NCBI RefSeq assembly: GCF_003352045.1
Contig: NZ_CP025815.1
Span: 2,294,001 to 2,358,000, forward strand
Length of the DNA stretch: 64,000 nt
DNA from: Sulfitobacter sp. JL08
Lineage (GTDB): Bacteria > Pseudomonadota > Alphaproteobacteria > Rhodobacterales > Rhodobacteraceae
Direction of reading: 5' to 3'
Positions within the stretch are counted from its first letter, which is position 1. Each line of letters starts with the position of its first letter. This document shows, in pieces, positions 55,099-64,000 of this stretch. The position numbers and the translations under genes were made by a program. A model generated the notes under the pieces. It ran no database searches and had not been told where the DNA came from. It saw only the letters and a program-made list of their open reading frames with translations.

Positions 55099-55818
55099 CT
55101 ACTGTACTTTGGCCGACCGCTTGGCCTGACGACGCAAGGCTGCGTCGACCTGGTCGCGAAGCCACTGATCCAATAACACGATAAAAGACGTTGTATCATG
55201 CTGGGACGCAGCAACAATCACGCCAGCAAGACGCCACTCTTGACCCGTCTTCGCAAGCATGGCGCCGCCTGAATTTCCCTGAGATGCCGGGCAAGTTGAC
55301 GAAACAAGCGTACTCCATAAGGTCTGCGAGAGCGCACAATCAAAACGTCCGTGCAACAGCTTTAGGTCTGTCGACCTGTACCCGATCAAGGCGGCCTGCG
55401 CCGGCAAAACCGCGTCACTGTGCATGAGGTTTATTGGTTGCACCCGTTCTTCCGGTACGGGCCGCCCCAGCCGGATGACAGCCACATCATAGCGGAATTT
55501 TCCGCGACCTGTCGCATGATCCAACTTCGGATGCCGGAGGACCTCGGCCGCGCCACTATTGGCAAGGAACCGTGTTCCGTTCAAACCCGCGACAAATTCG
55601 ATGTCTTTTAACAGGCCCGCAGTTTTATCGGTACAATGCGCTGACGTCACAACGAGGTCCGGCGCAACGAGCGTGCCGGTGCAGATCACAACCGAATCCA
55701 CTCCCTTGGCGCGGATCAACCCGACGGCCGGTAACGCTATGCGCTTTTCCGCGTCAAGAACCGGTAAGGTTTCTGACGCAGTGGCAGCTGCCCCTGTCAC
55801 AAAAAGTGCCAGGATCAA
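55099..55818 (-). CDS. Secreted trypsin-like (S1) serine protease B
   Basis: This protein, about 239 aa, has the S1 triad His61 (TSAHC), Asp111 (RYDVAVIRL) and Ser183 (QGNSGGAM). It is clearly a paralogue of protease A at 51264 by order and spacing of motifs (FLANSG, LLHGRFDC, LDQWLRDQVDAAL). The start is uncertain: TTG 55818 gives only a short hydrophobic leader, and in-frame sequence upstream (RRITFVNL) would complete a signal peptide from a non-ATG codon. Role as for protease A. Confidence 0.88.
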   Translation of the reverse strand: MILALFVTGAAATASETLPVLDAEKRIALPAVGLIRAKGVDSVVICTGTLVAPDLVVTSAHCTDKTAGLLKDIEFVAGLNGTRFLANSGAAEVLRHPKLDHATGRGKFRYDVAVIRLGRPVPEERVQPINLMHSDAVLPAQAALIGYRSTDLKLLHGRFDCALSQTLWSTLVSSTCPASQGNSGGAMLAKTGQEWRLAGVIVAASQHDTTSFIVLLDQWLRDQVDAALRRQAKRSAKVQ

Positions 55819-55858
55819 ATTTACAAATGTTATTCTTCGCGGCAGAGACCTGCTCCGA

Positions 55859-56077
55859 TCAGTTTTTTATGCAAATACTGTTTTCGCCTGTTGCAATCAA
55901 TTTAGCAGCTGTCGCGTGCAATTCCAGTAAAGCCTCGATCATATGCACAATGCCGCTCACCATGTGATCGGGAAAGCGCAGTACTGACAAAAGCGACGCG
56001 GCAACATAAAGGTAAATGAAGTTTCCTACGGGGACCAAGCATTGCAATAAGCGTGATTGTTCCTCGCTATCGAACAC
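55859..56077 (-). CDS. Possible small protein
   Basis: A 72-aa open frame with an internal hydrophobic segment (CLVPVGNFIYLYVAASLLSVL) and a helical tail (MVSGIVHMIEALLELHATAAKL). The composition looks protein-like, but there is no recognised family and the gene is supported only by its content. It would be cotranscribed with protease B. Weak call. Confidence 0.3.
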   Translation of the reverse strand: MFDSEEQSRLLQCLVPVGNFIYLYVAASLLSVLRFPDHMVSGIVHMIEALLELHATAAKLIATGENSICIKN

Positions 56078-56140
56078 TGCAACTGACGTACATTTAACCG
56101 GAAAGCTGAATCCAGTTTAGTTGTTAGGGCCGCCCGCATT

Positions 56141-57403
56141 TTAGTTACATATATTGGAGGTACTGTTTGGCTCGACGCAATCTTCCGAAGACGCGGGCTG
56201 GCCGATTCTATTGGATCTGGGATAAAAAACGGTCGTTGTACCAAAGCTTCCAAAGCTGCCCAATACGCCGGAACTACCCCGTCCTGCAAATGATCCGCCG
56301 CCACTTTGCGTGACCGTTTGCGTAGTCGGGCCGGAACGTTGGTTGGGGATCAGCGCAGGCGCAGTCGCAGGAATGGGACCCAAGATCGGCGGCGGCGCTT
56401 GGAGGCGCGGCTCCAGGAAGTTCTCAGGGTTAAGAGAGCCCTCTTCCAGTCCCTCTTGCTGCTCTTCAGATTCGCTATCGTTTTCTTCGCCTTCTTCGTC
56501 AGATTCTTCTTCGCCTTCTTCTGCGTCGTCTTCTTCTACACCGTCTTCGTCCGCCTCATTTTCGTTTTCGGGATCCTCTTCAAGCTCTTCTTCCCCGGAT
56601 TGCGCTTCCAAGTCTTCGTTAATCTCTTCAACCTCCGCAAGGAGTTCGTCTATATTTTCATCAAACGCCGGATCGAAATCATCGCAAAGCAATTCCGGGG
56701 CACAGCTGCCGCCACTGCGATGCCGAGTCAGGAAGATTTCCTGACGGTGACAGGCCGAGGGCATCGTTTCTCGCAGATTTGGCTGTGGGATTTCTTCAAT
56801 ACCGGCAGGTCCAACGCGAAACATGTTGCATGCGCCTGGGTTTACAACACCGCTGGACTCGATCGGTCTTCCATTGGCATCGTTCAGCCGTATCGTGCTT
56901 TCCTGATCGGTCCCTAGGATGTAGGTGAAAGGCGCCGTGTAGTTATATTCGACAATCGTACCCCGGATCCCCATCGTGGCGTTCGGAGTTGTAATTTCGA
57001 AGGCTTCGGCGTCGCTGGATCCAGACACTAGACGAAAAATACCGCCTGAAATGCCAACGGCCAGTGATTCGAATGTGCTTTCATCGCTTCCGATCAACGC
57101 CGTATCGATATTGATTGTGCTGTCGGCATAAACGACAAAATTTGTGCCATCTATCAACTCGACCTGTATCAAGCCGTCGGGCTCAGTCGCCAGAACATCT
57201 CCTTCTTCGACCAAGGACCCTTCATCAATTTCAACAGGGCTTCCATTTCGGATAATCTGGCCATTTGTGACTTGCAATACAAAGCCCACTTCGGCCAGCG
57301 CAGGCGACGCAACAAGGATCGACACCAGAGCGGTCCCCCGGCACGCACCAATCAAGCTGGAATACCCTGAGAGAGGTTTTTTTGTAACAATTGGCATAGG
57401 CAT
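56141..57403 (-). CDS. Secreted FecR-domain protein with long acidic tract
   Basis: This 420-aa protein has a signal peptide (ending near PALAEVG), a FecR-type domain at about 40-170 (LVEEGDVLATEPDGLIQVELIDGTNFVVYADSTINID, then ITTPNATMGIRGTIVEY), and a stretch at about 241-321 in which well over half the residues are Glu or Asp. A Pro/Gly/Ser-rich tail follows. FecR domains of this secreted type are found in surface and adhesion-like proteins. The acidic tract may bind calcium. The coding strand was chosen because the opposite frame is only an artefact of the Glu codons. Confidence 0.85.
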   Translation of the reverse strand: MPMPIVTKKPLSGYSSLIGACRGTALVSILVASPALAEVGFVLQVTNGQIIRNGSPVEIDEGSLVEEGDVLATEPDGLIQVELIDGTNFVVYADSTINIDTALIGSDESTFESLAVGISGGIFRLVSGSSDAEAFEITTPNATMGIRGTIVEYNYTAPFTYILGTDQESTIRLNDANGRPIESSGVVNPGACNMFRVGPAGIEEIPQPNLRETMPSACHRQEIFLTRHRSGGSCAPELLCDDFDPAFDENIDELLAEVEEINEDLEAQSGEEELEEDPENENEADEDGVEEDDAEEGEEESDEEGEENDSESEEQQEGLEEGSLNPENFLEPRLQAPPPILGPIPATAPALIPNQRSGPTTQTVTQSGGGSFAGRGSSGVLGSFGSFGTTTVFYPRSNRIGQPASSEDCVEPNSTSNICN

Positions 57404-57746
57404 CTAACAGCCACCCCGAGATGATGACCCTTTGTATACACCCAAGAAGCAAAAAATCATAATAAGAATGGTAATTAAGCTATCAGAAAAGCGCGGCCAG
57501 TACCACCACGTCTTTATCGCACATATTTCGGGCGCCAGTCGCAATTTTTTTAGAGTTATGCCCAATTTTCAAACGAAACGCTCAGCGTGCAATGCCAGCG
57601 ACACAAGATCTGCTGGTATCCAAATGCATTTAGAGACGCTTGCGAGACCCTGCCTGACGGCTTGCCAAGAAATGGCGTTCATGTAACGCATGGGCGAAGG
57701 GCACAGAACGCATCCCGTGGTGCGCGCTATATGGGGGATATAAACA
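57404..57746. other. Divergent intergenic region
   Basis: About 340 bases between two divergent genes, AT-rich near 57440-57480. It should hold both promoters; no gene is supported. Confidence 0.35.
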
Positions 57747-58376
57747 ATGAAGCTTGCACGCATGATGACGCTTGTGCTTCTTGTTTTCTCGGGCTCGATT
57801 GTGTGGAAAACACTTACACAAACACCAGCATTCAACCCCCAACTGGTTTCCGACACCATCATTGGGGAAGGACGGCTCTTCAACAGCCACTTCATGTATG
57901 ACCGTGGCGCATATGAGTACCAACGCGGCTTTGGGTATCTTACCACAACAGAAAAGACGCCGGGTTTTCGCAGTGCTACCGAAGAGAGCGCGTCCCCTGA
58001 GGCGCTCAAGTACCGCGCCTACAAGGCCATGGATGCGTTGGAAACGGCCGTTGGTCTCGATCCCGGCAACGCGCGGGCCTGGGTTGCGCTGGCCTGGGCG
58101 CGCGCAAGCGTTGACGATTTTCCCGGCAGTATCGGCGCCTTGCGTGTCTCATGGGAAGTCGCGCCCAACAATAGAACACTCGCCATCAGGCGGTTGAACC
58201 TTGTTGGCATCATGACGGCGTCAGACACGAACCCGGTGGAACTCACTGAACAGGATTGGATGGCGGTTTTGCAGGATACGGACGTTCTTGAAGAGTTCGA
58301 ACCACGCAGGTTCGAAAATTTGAAAAGCCAATATCCTGGCATGTTTCAAGTAGCCTTGGGAAAAGTCAGCAACTGA
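57747..58376 (+). CDS. Secreted or anchored TPR-like protein
   Basis: This 209-aa protein starts with a signal peptide or anchor (MMTLVLLVFSGSIVW). The middle holds a TPR-like helix pair (ALETAVGLDPGNARAWVALAWARASVDDFPGSIGALRVSWEVAPNNRTLAIRRL). The rest is not recognised. It lies beside the polysaccharide polymerase gene on the opposite strand. A role as periplasmic assembly partner of the polysaccharide machinery is possible. Confidence 0.72.
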   Translation: MKLARMMTLVLLVFSGSIVWKTLTQTPAFNPQLVSDTIIGEGRLFNSHFMYDRGAYEYQRGFGYLTTTEKTPGFRSATEESASPEALKYRAYKAMDALETAVGLDPGNARAWVALAWARASVDDFPGSIGALRVSWEVAPNNRTLAIRRLNLVGIMTASDTNPVELTEQDWMAVLQDTDVLEEFEPRRFENLKSQYPGMFQVALGKVSN

Positions 58377-58609
58377 CCTTCGGCACTGACACGAACGGGG
58401 ATCTGCGCGGTGCCGTTTTGCCGTCAGCCCTCCCCCCTTTGATCTATCCCCCCTGCTTTGTAGGAAAGACAACGCAGTGCAATTGTGAAACTCCGCTGCA
58501 AAGCGCGCGCAAGGAAAGATCAGGCGCTACAAGAAGAGGCATGGCAACGCATCGTCTTGAGGACCCGAAAAACCAAGATCAAAGACCATAATCCTATGCT
58601 GAGCTGCAC

Positions 58610-59977
58610 TCAGAAATTACGCGCCCTTTTTTCTTTGGCGTCGGTGCGCTTTCTCTCCGAAAACGTAAAACTTTGCGCGAACCCCATGCCAAGGATGGCG
58701 GCAAAAAGGCCAGCCACAGCCGGCATCTGCAGACTAAAGTCAAAGGCTGAATGAAAAGCGGCTGTTGCAGCACAAGCAAGTGCAAAACAGGAAAAAACCC
58801 TGTTAGTCCGGCGTTTGCGCGCGCCCTGGTAAATGCGCCAGAAGATCAGGATCAGTGCCAGAAAAAAAGCGGTCGCCGCCGGCAGTCCTAGGCCGAAAAT
58901 CAATTCCAGATAGGTATTGTGCGCGTACACCCATTCACGGCCGGAAACGTCCATCGGGACGTAGGGTCTGAAGGCATCGTGAAAAGCGCCCAGCCCGTGG
59001 CCCAGCAGGGGGCGATCGGCGATGGCCTCGACCACAATGGGATAAATGACAAATCGCGCCTCTTCGGCGCTGGTGGCAATTAGGCGCTCTGTGAGCCCGG
59101 TGGCACTTGTCAGTGCCAAAAAGAAAAGAATGGCGACCAACAAGGCCAGCATGACTTTATCCCAAATGCGCGCCTTACCCTTCGGCCAGGCCCACAGGAA
59201 GACTGCAAGACCGAAGAGCCCCGCAATGGCACCCGCCCGCGACTGTGTAAGGGAAACCGCTCCAACGCACACGAGGAACCCCAGAGCGTAGATCCAGGTG
59301 CCCGAGAAAAACCCTTCGAGTTGCGCCTTGAGCGTATTTGGTTGACGGGTTGAAGCATGCAGTACAGCGGCAAGATTTGCGAAGACGCCAAAAATGCCAT
59401 ACGTCGCAAAGTTGTTGCGATTCACAAATGTAGATTGGACCAGTGACGCGGTTGCAAAATCCTCTAGAAAGAAATTGTATCCTGTTGCGAATGCAAAGAG
59501 ACCGTAGGCCGAAATCACCATAGAGAAAATCGCTATTCCTTTGAGCGCCAGAGCGGCGCGCTGCGCGTCGATACAGGTCCATACCATCACCAGAAAAATC
59601 GAGGCGTAGCAGAGCAATCGCATGAGGGCGTGCCTACCCTGCCCCGGGTCCGCGGATATGGACGGAGGGGACGCAGGCACATAAGACCAGAACGGATGCG
59701 CGTAATCCGGGTCAAACGCCGTCCCGGCCTGCACCCAGGCCCACCCCAATGCGCCCAGAAAGAGCAGCCCCGGAAAAACCAGCCTTTGGACGGCCAAGGG
59801 GACGGGCGTCATCTGGCCGATAAACATCTGAATAAAAAGCACGGACAGAAGCACCAGAGCAAGCAGCGACCAGGCAATCGGAGTGTTGCCCCCCTGAAGC
59901 AACACGGACGCCAGAACCGCGACCAAAGCCAATAAGCCTAAGATGCCCTGGACCATCTTGAGAGGTTTTTCGATCAT
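58610..59977 (-). CDS. O-antigen ligase/polymerase family protein
   Basis: This 455-aa protein from ATG 59977 has about ten membrane segments and the Wzy_C signature region: a long periplasmic loop with FDPDYAHPFWSYVPASPPSISADPGQGRHALMRL and SQSRAGAIAGLFGLAVFLW, then RPLLGHGLGAFHDAFRPYV. Members polymerise or ligate lipid-linked sugars at the outer face of the inner membrane. Its start lies four bases after the stop of the small upstream gene, so the two are coupled. Confidence 0.9.
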   Translation of the reverse strand: MIEKPLKMVQGILGLLALVAVLASVLLQGGNTPIAWSLLALVLLSVLFIQMFIGQMTPVPLAVQRLVFPGLLFLGALGWAWVQAGTAFDPDYAHPFWSYVPASPPSISADPGQGRHALMRLLCYASIFLVMVWTCIDAQRAALALKGIAIFSMVISAYGLFAFATGYNFFLEDFATASLVQSTFVNRNNFATYGIFGVFANLAAVLHASTRQPNTLKAQLEGFFSGTWIYALGFLVCVGAVSLTQSRAGAIAGLFGLAVFLWAWPKGKARIWDKVMLALLVAILFFLALTSATGLTERLIATSAEEARFVIYPIVVEAIADRPLLGHGLGAFHDAFRPYVPMDVSGREWVYAHNTYLELIFGLGLPAATAFFLALILIFWRIYQGARKRRTNRVFSCFALACAATAAFHSAFDFSLQMPAVAGLFAAILGMGFAQSFTFSERKRTDAKEKRARNF

Positions 59978-59981
59978 AGGC

Positions 59982-60300
59982 TCAACCAGGACCTTTTGTG
60001 ATTTCGCCCGCCATCGCCATGCAGGCAACGTAGTCGGATGTTGCCTGACGTTCCACCTCGCGACGACCGATTGCTGCATAAAGCACCACAGCAGTGTTCA
60101 GGGGGTGCTACGGCATCATAGGTCCGCTCACGCCCCCCCTTGTTTGCATTTTCCAGCAAGTCCAACTGCGCTGAGACGGTCATTGATCCCGAGATCGCGT
60201 AACGCGTCTGATCGCCTGCGGTACTTTGAGCAAAGAGGGGTGATGTCGAATGCGCAAGAACCAGAGCACAAAGCAAAAACAGAACTTGAAGGTATCGCAT
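59982..60300 (-). pseudogene. Small secreted protein with a frameshift
   Basis: ATG 60300 opens a signal peptide (RYLQVLFLLCALVLAHSTSPLFAQ) and a mature region to YDAVA. Protein-like sequence then continues in another frame: PLNTAVVLYAAIGRREVERQ, then YVACMAMAGEITKGPG and a TGA at 59982, four bases before the O-antigen ligase start. The change lies at a C-rich run near 60105-60115. The unshifted frame gives an unlikely tail overlapping the next gene. This is a real frameshift or a base error; function unknown. Confidence 0.6.
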
Positions 60301-60950
60301 GTGCATGAGCCTCTTGTGAGCAGTGAGGGTTGATACCACGGCCATTTACCCCAGCCTAGCTTAGTCGACATTTTCCGCGGTATACAGGCCTCAAATGCGC
60401 TATCGCGCACCAGTGTTGCCACGTCGACCCTGCGCTGCAGCGCCATCAAATCACGGAGCCGATGTACAATAAAAGTGCAGAACGCCCGATCAGATCATGG
60501 GTTATCTCATGTACCACCAAGAGTGAGACGGCTCAGTACGTCGCCCCTGAAGAACGGCCGCAACACCAGGAGCGAAGAAGGCAGCTCCAAACAGACGCAT
60601 ATCGGTCAATGTCATCAACGCCAGATCATTAACGCCAGACTGGCAATGCCGGAGATATGCGTTTAAACGGAGGCCGGCTCAAAGGCTGCCAGGGGACACC
60701 GCAGAGCAGCAAGAGTGAAGACACGTTAGAGTATCAGGTCCATCCGGTGGGACCACCACGCCCCGGCACATGTGCCTTTCGGAAACTACACCTCAACGAC
60801 CCGGCGTCATGCAAAGACTCCTCTGCCATTTTCCGGTCTCACGGGCCGCACGTTCAAAAGCACTTAAAACAGGTTTTTGATCCGTCACGCGGGGTTAAGG
60901 CAGAAGGCCGAAAGGCAAGTGGATCAAAGCGTCACCGAAGCGCATAGTCC
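60301..60950. other. Gap without supported gene
   Basis: About 650 bases between the small secreted protein gene and the Wzc gene hold no credible coding frame on either strand. It must contain the promoter for the leftward polymerase unit. Confidence 0.4.
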
Positions 60951-63254
60951 TCACTGCCGATAGTAGCTGCGATACTGACCCTTGTAGTAATTGTACCCAT
61001 GGTAGGCATAGCGGGCGGCACGCCCCTCGTTCACCTGCGTCATCACAACCCCCGCAATCGGCGCGTTAACGGAGCGTAATTCCTTGAGCCCTTCCATGAC
61101 AGCGCCCCGCGGCGTATCATCCCACCGGACCAGATACACAACGGCATCCACTATGCGGGAGATGATACGCGCATCCGCAACGACCAGTGCCGGCGGCGTA
61201 TCCAAGACCACCAGGTCATAAACCTCTGAAAGCTTTTTGATCAGTTCTTCAAACCGGCGCGAGGACAGCACATCGGCCGCATTCATCATGCCGCTTTTCT
61301 CCCTGTTCACCGTGGTCAGAATGTGCAGACCGGTGTCGTTGTCTTTCACCACGGTTTCCTCGATATCCGACTCCCCCTCCAGCAGCGACAAGAGCCCGAA
61401 CTTGCGATTGTCAGCATTTACCAGGGCCGCGAGCTGCGGCAGTCTCAAATCGCAGTCAACGATAATGGCGGACTTGCCCATCTGCTGGCTTGTCATGGCG
61501 ACCAACATAGACGTTGTGGATTTACCTTCTCGCGGCACAGAGGACGTGAACATGACAACACGCGGCGGATTATCGATATCGGAAAACAACACACTGGTCC
61601 GAAGATTGCGCACGGCTTCGACCAGCGCGGATGCCGGTTTGTCCCGCATGTAGCGGATAACTTCTACCCGTTGCATACGCCGCCCGATCGCCGGGAGCAC
61701 GCCCAGCAACCTTTCGCCTGTTACCTCCTCCAATTGTCCGGGCCAGCGGAACGAGTTGTTCAGCCGCTCGATCAGGAAGACAAGCCCGACCCCCGCCATC
61801 ACCCCGAGGAGCGTTCCGATGATCTGCGTGCGACGCACATTTTGCTGCTCTGGCCGAAGCGGCCGCTCGGCGGGGGACAGGATGCGCGCATCGGCCTCCT
61901 GCAGATCCTGTTGTGCATTCGTTTCCTGCAGCCGGCCGAGGAAATTTTCATAAAGCACCCGGCTCGCCTCCGCCTCGCGCGCCAGCTGGCGCAGCTCCAA
62001 CTGGCTTGCGGAAAGCTCATAGGCCTTGTTTTCAAGTTTACGGACTTCCCTCATCAGAGATGCGTCCTGCAAAATTGTCGCGCGCATTTCAAGCTCCGCG
62101 GCCTGCACAATCAGGTTTGCCTCGAAAGCAATATTGTCACGCACCCGTTGCAGTCTTTCGTCAATACGCTGCAAAGCAGGATTATCTTCGCTGAAGGTAA
62201 ACAAGAGCTCTGCACGTTGATCCAGCAGCGTGGCCTCTTGCTGCCGGTAGTTCTGGATCAGCGGAGAGGCACGGAACTCGGATATGGCCCCAAGATTGCG
62301 GTTTTGGTCAAGCGCTGCGCTCAGGCGCTCATAGAGCGCCTGAGCACGCGAAATGGCGACCCGGGACTGCGACTGCGCCGCGTTCAGGGCGTTCAGTTGA
62401 CTACGGGTAATCTCAAGCGATTGACCGCTCTCTTCAGAGAGCGCGGAGCGTGCGCGTTCAATCGCTTCCTCGTCCTCTTGCACCCGCCCGCGCAGTTCGT
62501 CCACACGCGTGCTGAGCCATTGGTTCGCAGATCGGAACGCTTCGACCTTGCTGCTCAGCTGGTCCGCAAGATATTCCTCTGCAATCGAATTTGCCACTCT
62601 CTCCGCCGTGCGCGGATTGGCCGACTGGACCGTGATTTGAATGACACGGCTTTGTCCCACGGGCGCCAGCGACAGGGCATTGGACAAACTATTCAGGATC
62701 GCCAACCGCTCGACGCGGCGCACCTCCGCCGCATGGCGCACCGGTGCCGGCGGACTGAGCAGCCCCATATTGCGCGCCATGTCGGTGACCTCGGGCGGCA
62801 ACGTAAAAGAAGCCGTCACCCGCTCGAAAAGCGTTGGCGCCACCTCCCGCAGAAAGGGGTTGAATTCCGGATCTTCATCGAGCACCAATTTAGAGATGAC
62901 GCGTTCGAGCAACACCGTGGAGCGCAGCACCTGCATCTGGTCCTCAAGCTCCGTGATGTCATATTGCTGATCCGAAATGACCTGCTGCAGGTTGGTCACA
63001 TTCGCATCTTCCAAACCGAACATGACCTTCGCACTGGCGCGGTACACCGGTTTGTATTGAGACGAGGCGACATACCCCAAAAATGCCCCGAAGAGCATGC
63101 AGATCAGAATGATCCACTTGCCGCGCCACATTGTAAAAAACAAAGCGCGCAGATCAATTGCGTCGTCGTCCTCATCCTGCGCCACATCCGCAATATTAAA
63201 CCGTCGCGACGGGTAGAAAGGGGAAGGATCTATTGGCGGCTTGTTCATGGTCAT
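60951..63254 (-). CDS. Wzc/ExoP-type polysaccharide tyrosine autokinase
   Basis: This 767-aa protein has an N-terminal Wzz domain (membrane segment at about 47-64), a long periplasmic coiled coil (about 215-440), a second membrane segment (about 477-495) and a cytoplasmic BY-kinase. Walker A is TSSVPREGKST (570-580), Walker A' is VDCDLRLPQ (599-607) and Walker B is LVVLDTPP (681-688). The C-terminus carries a cluster of eight Tyr (749-765) for autophosphorylation. It controls chain length and export of exopolysaccharide. Confidence 0.95.
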   Translation of the reverse strand: MTMNKPPIDPSPFYPSRRFNIADVAQDEDDDAIDLRALFFTMWRGKWIILICMLFGAFLGYVASSQYKPVYRASAKVMFGLEDANVTNLQQVISDQQYDITELEDQMQVLRSTVLLERVISKLVLDEDPEFNPFLREVAPTLFERVTASFTLPPEVTDMARNMGLLSPPAPVRHAAEVRRVERLAILNSLSNALSLAPVGQSRVIQITVQSANPRTAERVANSIAEEYLADQLSSKVEAFRSANQWLSTRVDELRGRVQEDEEAIERARSALSEESGQSLEITRSQLNALNAAQSQSRVAISRAQALYERLSAALDQNRNLGAISEFRASPLIQNYRQQEATLLDQRAELLFTFSEDNPALQRIDERLQRVRDNIAFEANLIVQAAELEMRATILQDASLMREVRKLENKAYELSASQLELRQLAREAEASRVLYENFLGRLQETNAQQDLQEADARILSPAERPLRPEQQNVRRTQIIGTLLGVMAGVGLVFLIERLNNSFRWPGQLEEVTGERLLGVLPAIGRRMQRVEVIRYMRDKPASALVEAVRNLRTSVLFSDIDNPPRVVMFTSSVPREGKSTTSMLVAMTSQQMGKSAIIVDCDLRLPQLAALVNADNRKFGLLSLLEGESDIEETVVKDNDTGLHILTTVNREKSGMMNAADVLSSRRFEELIKKLSEVYDLVVLDTPPALVVADARIISRIVDAVVYLVRWDDTPRGAVMEGLKELRSVNAPIAGVVMTQVNEGRAARYAYHGYNYYKGQYRSYYRQ

Positions 63255-63617
63255 TAAATAGTACCCGGTGTCACGTCAATCAAACCGCAATAAAACAGCT
63301 CAAGAAACTGACCCTGAAAAGTAGGCCAAAACGTCTCTAAGTTCTAGCAAAATCTGAAATATCCGGGGCGTGTGCCGTATTTGACAGCATAACGCTCAAT
63401 CTGTCTACTGTGTCTACCGCCCGCCAAACCAGCAAGACGAACCCGCAAGACGGGACCTTGAAGGCGGAAGCCGTGGTATTGGGAAAAGGCGGTGTTGGAA
63501 AAAGGGAGTTTGACGGAAAGCGCTTTTGAAGACCCGCACCGTTAAGGGATTGAGGGATCTATGCTTAAACCGCGTCTCGAAAGCAGCCGTTCCTTAAACG
63601 CCGAAGCTTCTTTCTTT
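63255..63617. other. Gap between autokinase and truncated methyltransferase
   Basis: About 360 bases hold the probable autokinase promoter close to 63255-63420. No gene is supported. The junction with the truncated methyltransferase lies near 63618. Confidence 0.4.
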
Positions 63618-64000
63618 TCAAAGGGGCGGATCGGTAAACCCGAGATCGGCCGCGTTCCCGTTCATGAGACGCGCATAATCCTCTCCGTTGCGCGCATCCC
63701 CACACAGCACCCGATGCTTGCCCAACAGCCACAGATCGCCGGATTGGCAAATGGCCAGCCCCGAAGCATCAGGCTCCTCGACAGTATCTGCCGGGGCCTC
63801 GGCCGCCTTGACGCCTTCAAGGATCAGATCAATCTCAGGGACATCAAAACCGGTGATTTCCAGATCAAAGTCCAGATCCAGTTCCGAAAGATCCGCCAAC
63901 TCCGACGCCAGCAACTCCATATCCCAGCCGGCATTCAGCGCAATCTTGTTATCCGCCAGCATCAGAGCCCGTTGTTCAGGCGCACTCAGATGGGTGATCC
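63618..64000 (-). pseudogene. ParB-like/DNA methyltransferase gene, truncated at DPP motif
   Basis: The frame enters from the right edge as ITHLSAPEQRALMLADNKIALNAGWD, the end of a ParB-like domain. It goes on with LLASELADLSELDLDFDLEITGFDVPEIDLIL, then SGDLWLLGKHRVLCGDAR and AADLGFTDPPL followed by a stop. This is the linker and start of the methyltransferase domain of ParB-N6-adenine/cytosine methyltransferases. It stops just at the catalytic DPPY motif, with Leu for Tyr, so the catalytic domain is missing and the gene is broken. Its 5' part is outside the window. Confidence 0.85.

Noticed and set aside
56306-56917. A 203-aa forward frame rich in Phe, Leu and Val that looks like a membrane protein.
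   Set aside because: It is the complement of the Glu/Asp-rich tract of the FecR-domain gene; acidic codons read backwards give hydrophobic residues.
61323-63257. A 644-aa open frame antisense to the Wzc gene.
   Set aside because: It has no domain, is rich in Arg/His/Gln as expected for a complement of GC-rich coding DNA, and the Wzc gene is unmistakable.

Overview
The window looks like an alphaproteobacterial chromosome segment, most likely from the Roseobacter group (Rhodobacterales). The signs are high-GC coding with many ATGA start/stop overlaps, a CaiB/BaiF plus citryl-CoA-lyase-like catabolic operon, a VPEID-CTERM-type sorted protein, an HGGxxG-protein module and a tRNA-Asn-like att fragment. 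All names come from reading the translated sequence; no database search was possible.

Region 1 (1-8.4 kb) is a catabolic operon facing a divergent IclR regulator that runs off the left edge. Eight genes are joined by 1-8 base overlaps: four ureohydrolase-family genes in tandem (only the fourth keeps the metal ligands), an unknown 231-aa protein, an aldehyde dehydrogenase, a CaiB/BaiF CoA-transferase and a citrate-synthase-fold lyase. The operon ends in two broken remnants: the N-terminus of a Gfo/Idh/MocA oxidoreductase and the C-terminus of a second lyase copy. A guanidino compound could lose urea, be oxidised, be activated to a CoA ester and be cleaved, but the substrate is unknown.

Region 2 (8.5-19.1 kb) is an integrative element and an IS. 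It holds a tyrosine integrase next to a 45-base 3' tRNA-Asn fragment, an AlpA-like regulator, a large primase-helicase, and a cargo of a DUF2779-type nuclease and a three-gene cassette led by a TGT-like TIM-barrel protein. A two-frame IS5/IS427-type transposase follows.

Region 3 (19.5-38.4 kb) holds a Crp/Fnr regulator divergent from an arylsulfatase, an MscS channel, two AraC-type genes (one reduced to its DNA-binding domain), five exported DUF1254/DUF1214 proteins, three outer-membrane beta-barrels and a small coiled-coil protein. A 19-bp element, consensus TGGCGCGA-N3-GACCAAAA, lies about 60-130 bp before eight of the start codons. It is followed about 17-18 bp later by a -10-like hexamer and looks like the operator/-35 of an AraC regulon. 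This is the most striking unexplained structure in the window.

Region 4 (38.4-45.8 kb) is accessory DNA with many remnants (IS30 transposase, HlyD, XRE regulator). The intact genes are an HGGxxG protein and its partner, a CHASE2 adenylate cyclase, an HD-domain protein and a YdcF-like protein.

Region 5 (45.9-63.3 kb) is an exopolysaccharide and envelope locus: glycosyltransferase, decayed gmd and fcl, RfaH-like NusG paralogue, ExoY/WcaJ-type initiating transferase, O-antigen ligase/polymerase and Wzc-type tyrosine autokinase. It also carries two paralogous secreted trypsin-like proteases, a metallophosphatase, a FecR-domain acidic protein and a VPEID-CTERM protein. The right edge holds a ParB/DNA-methyltransferase gene truncated at its catalytic DPP motif.
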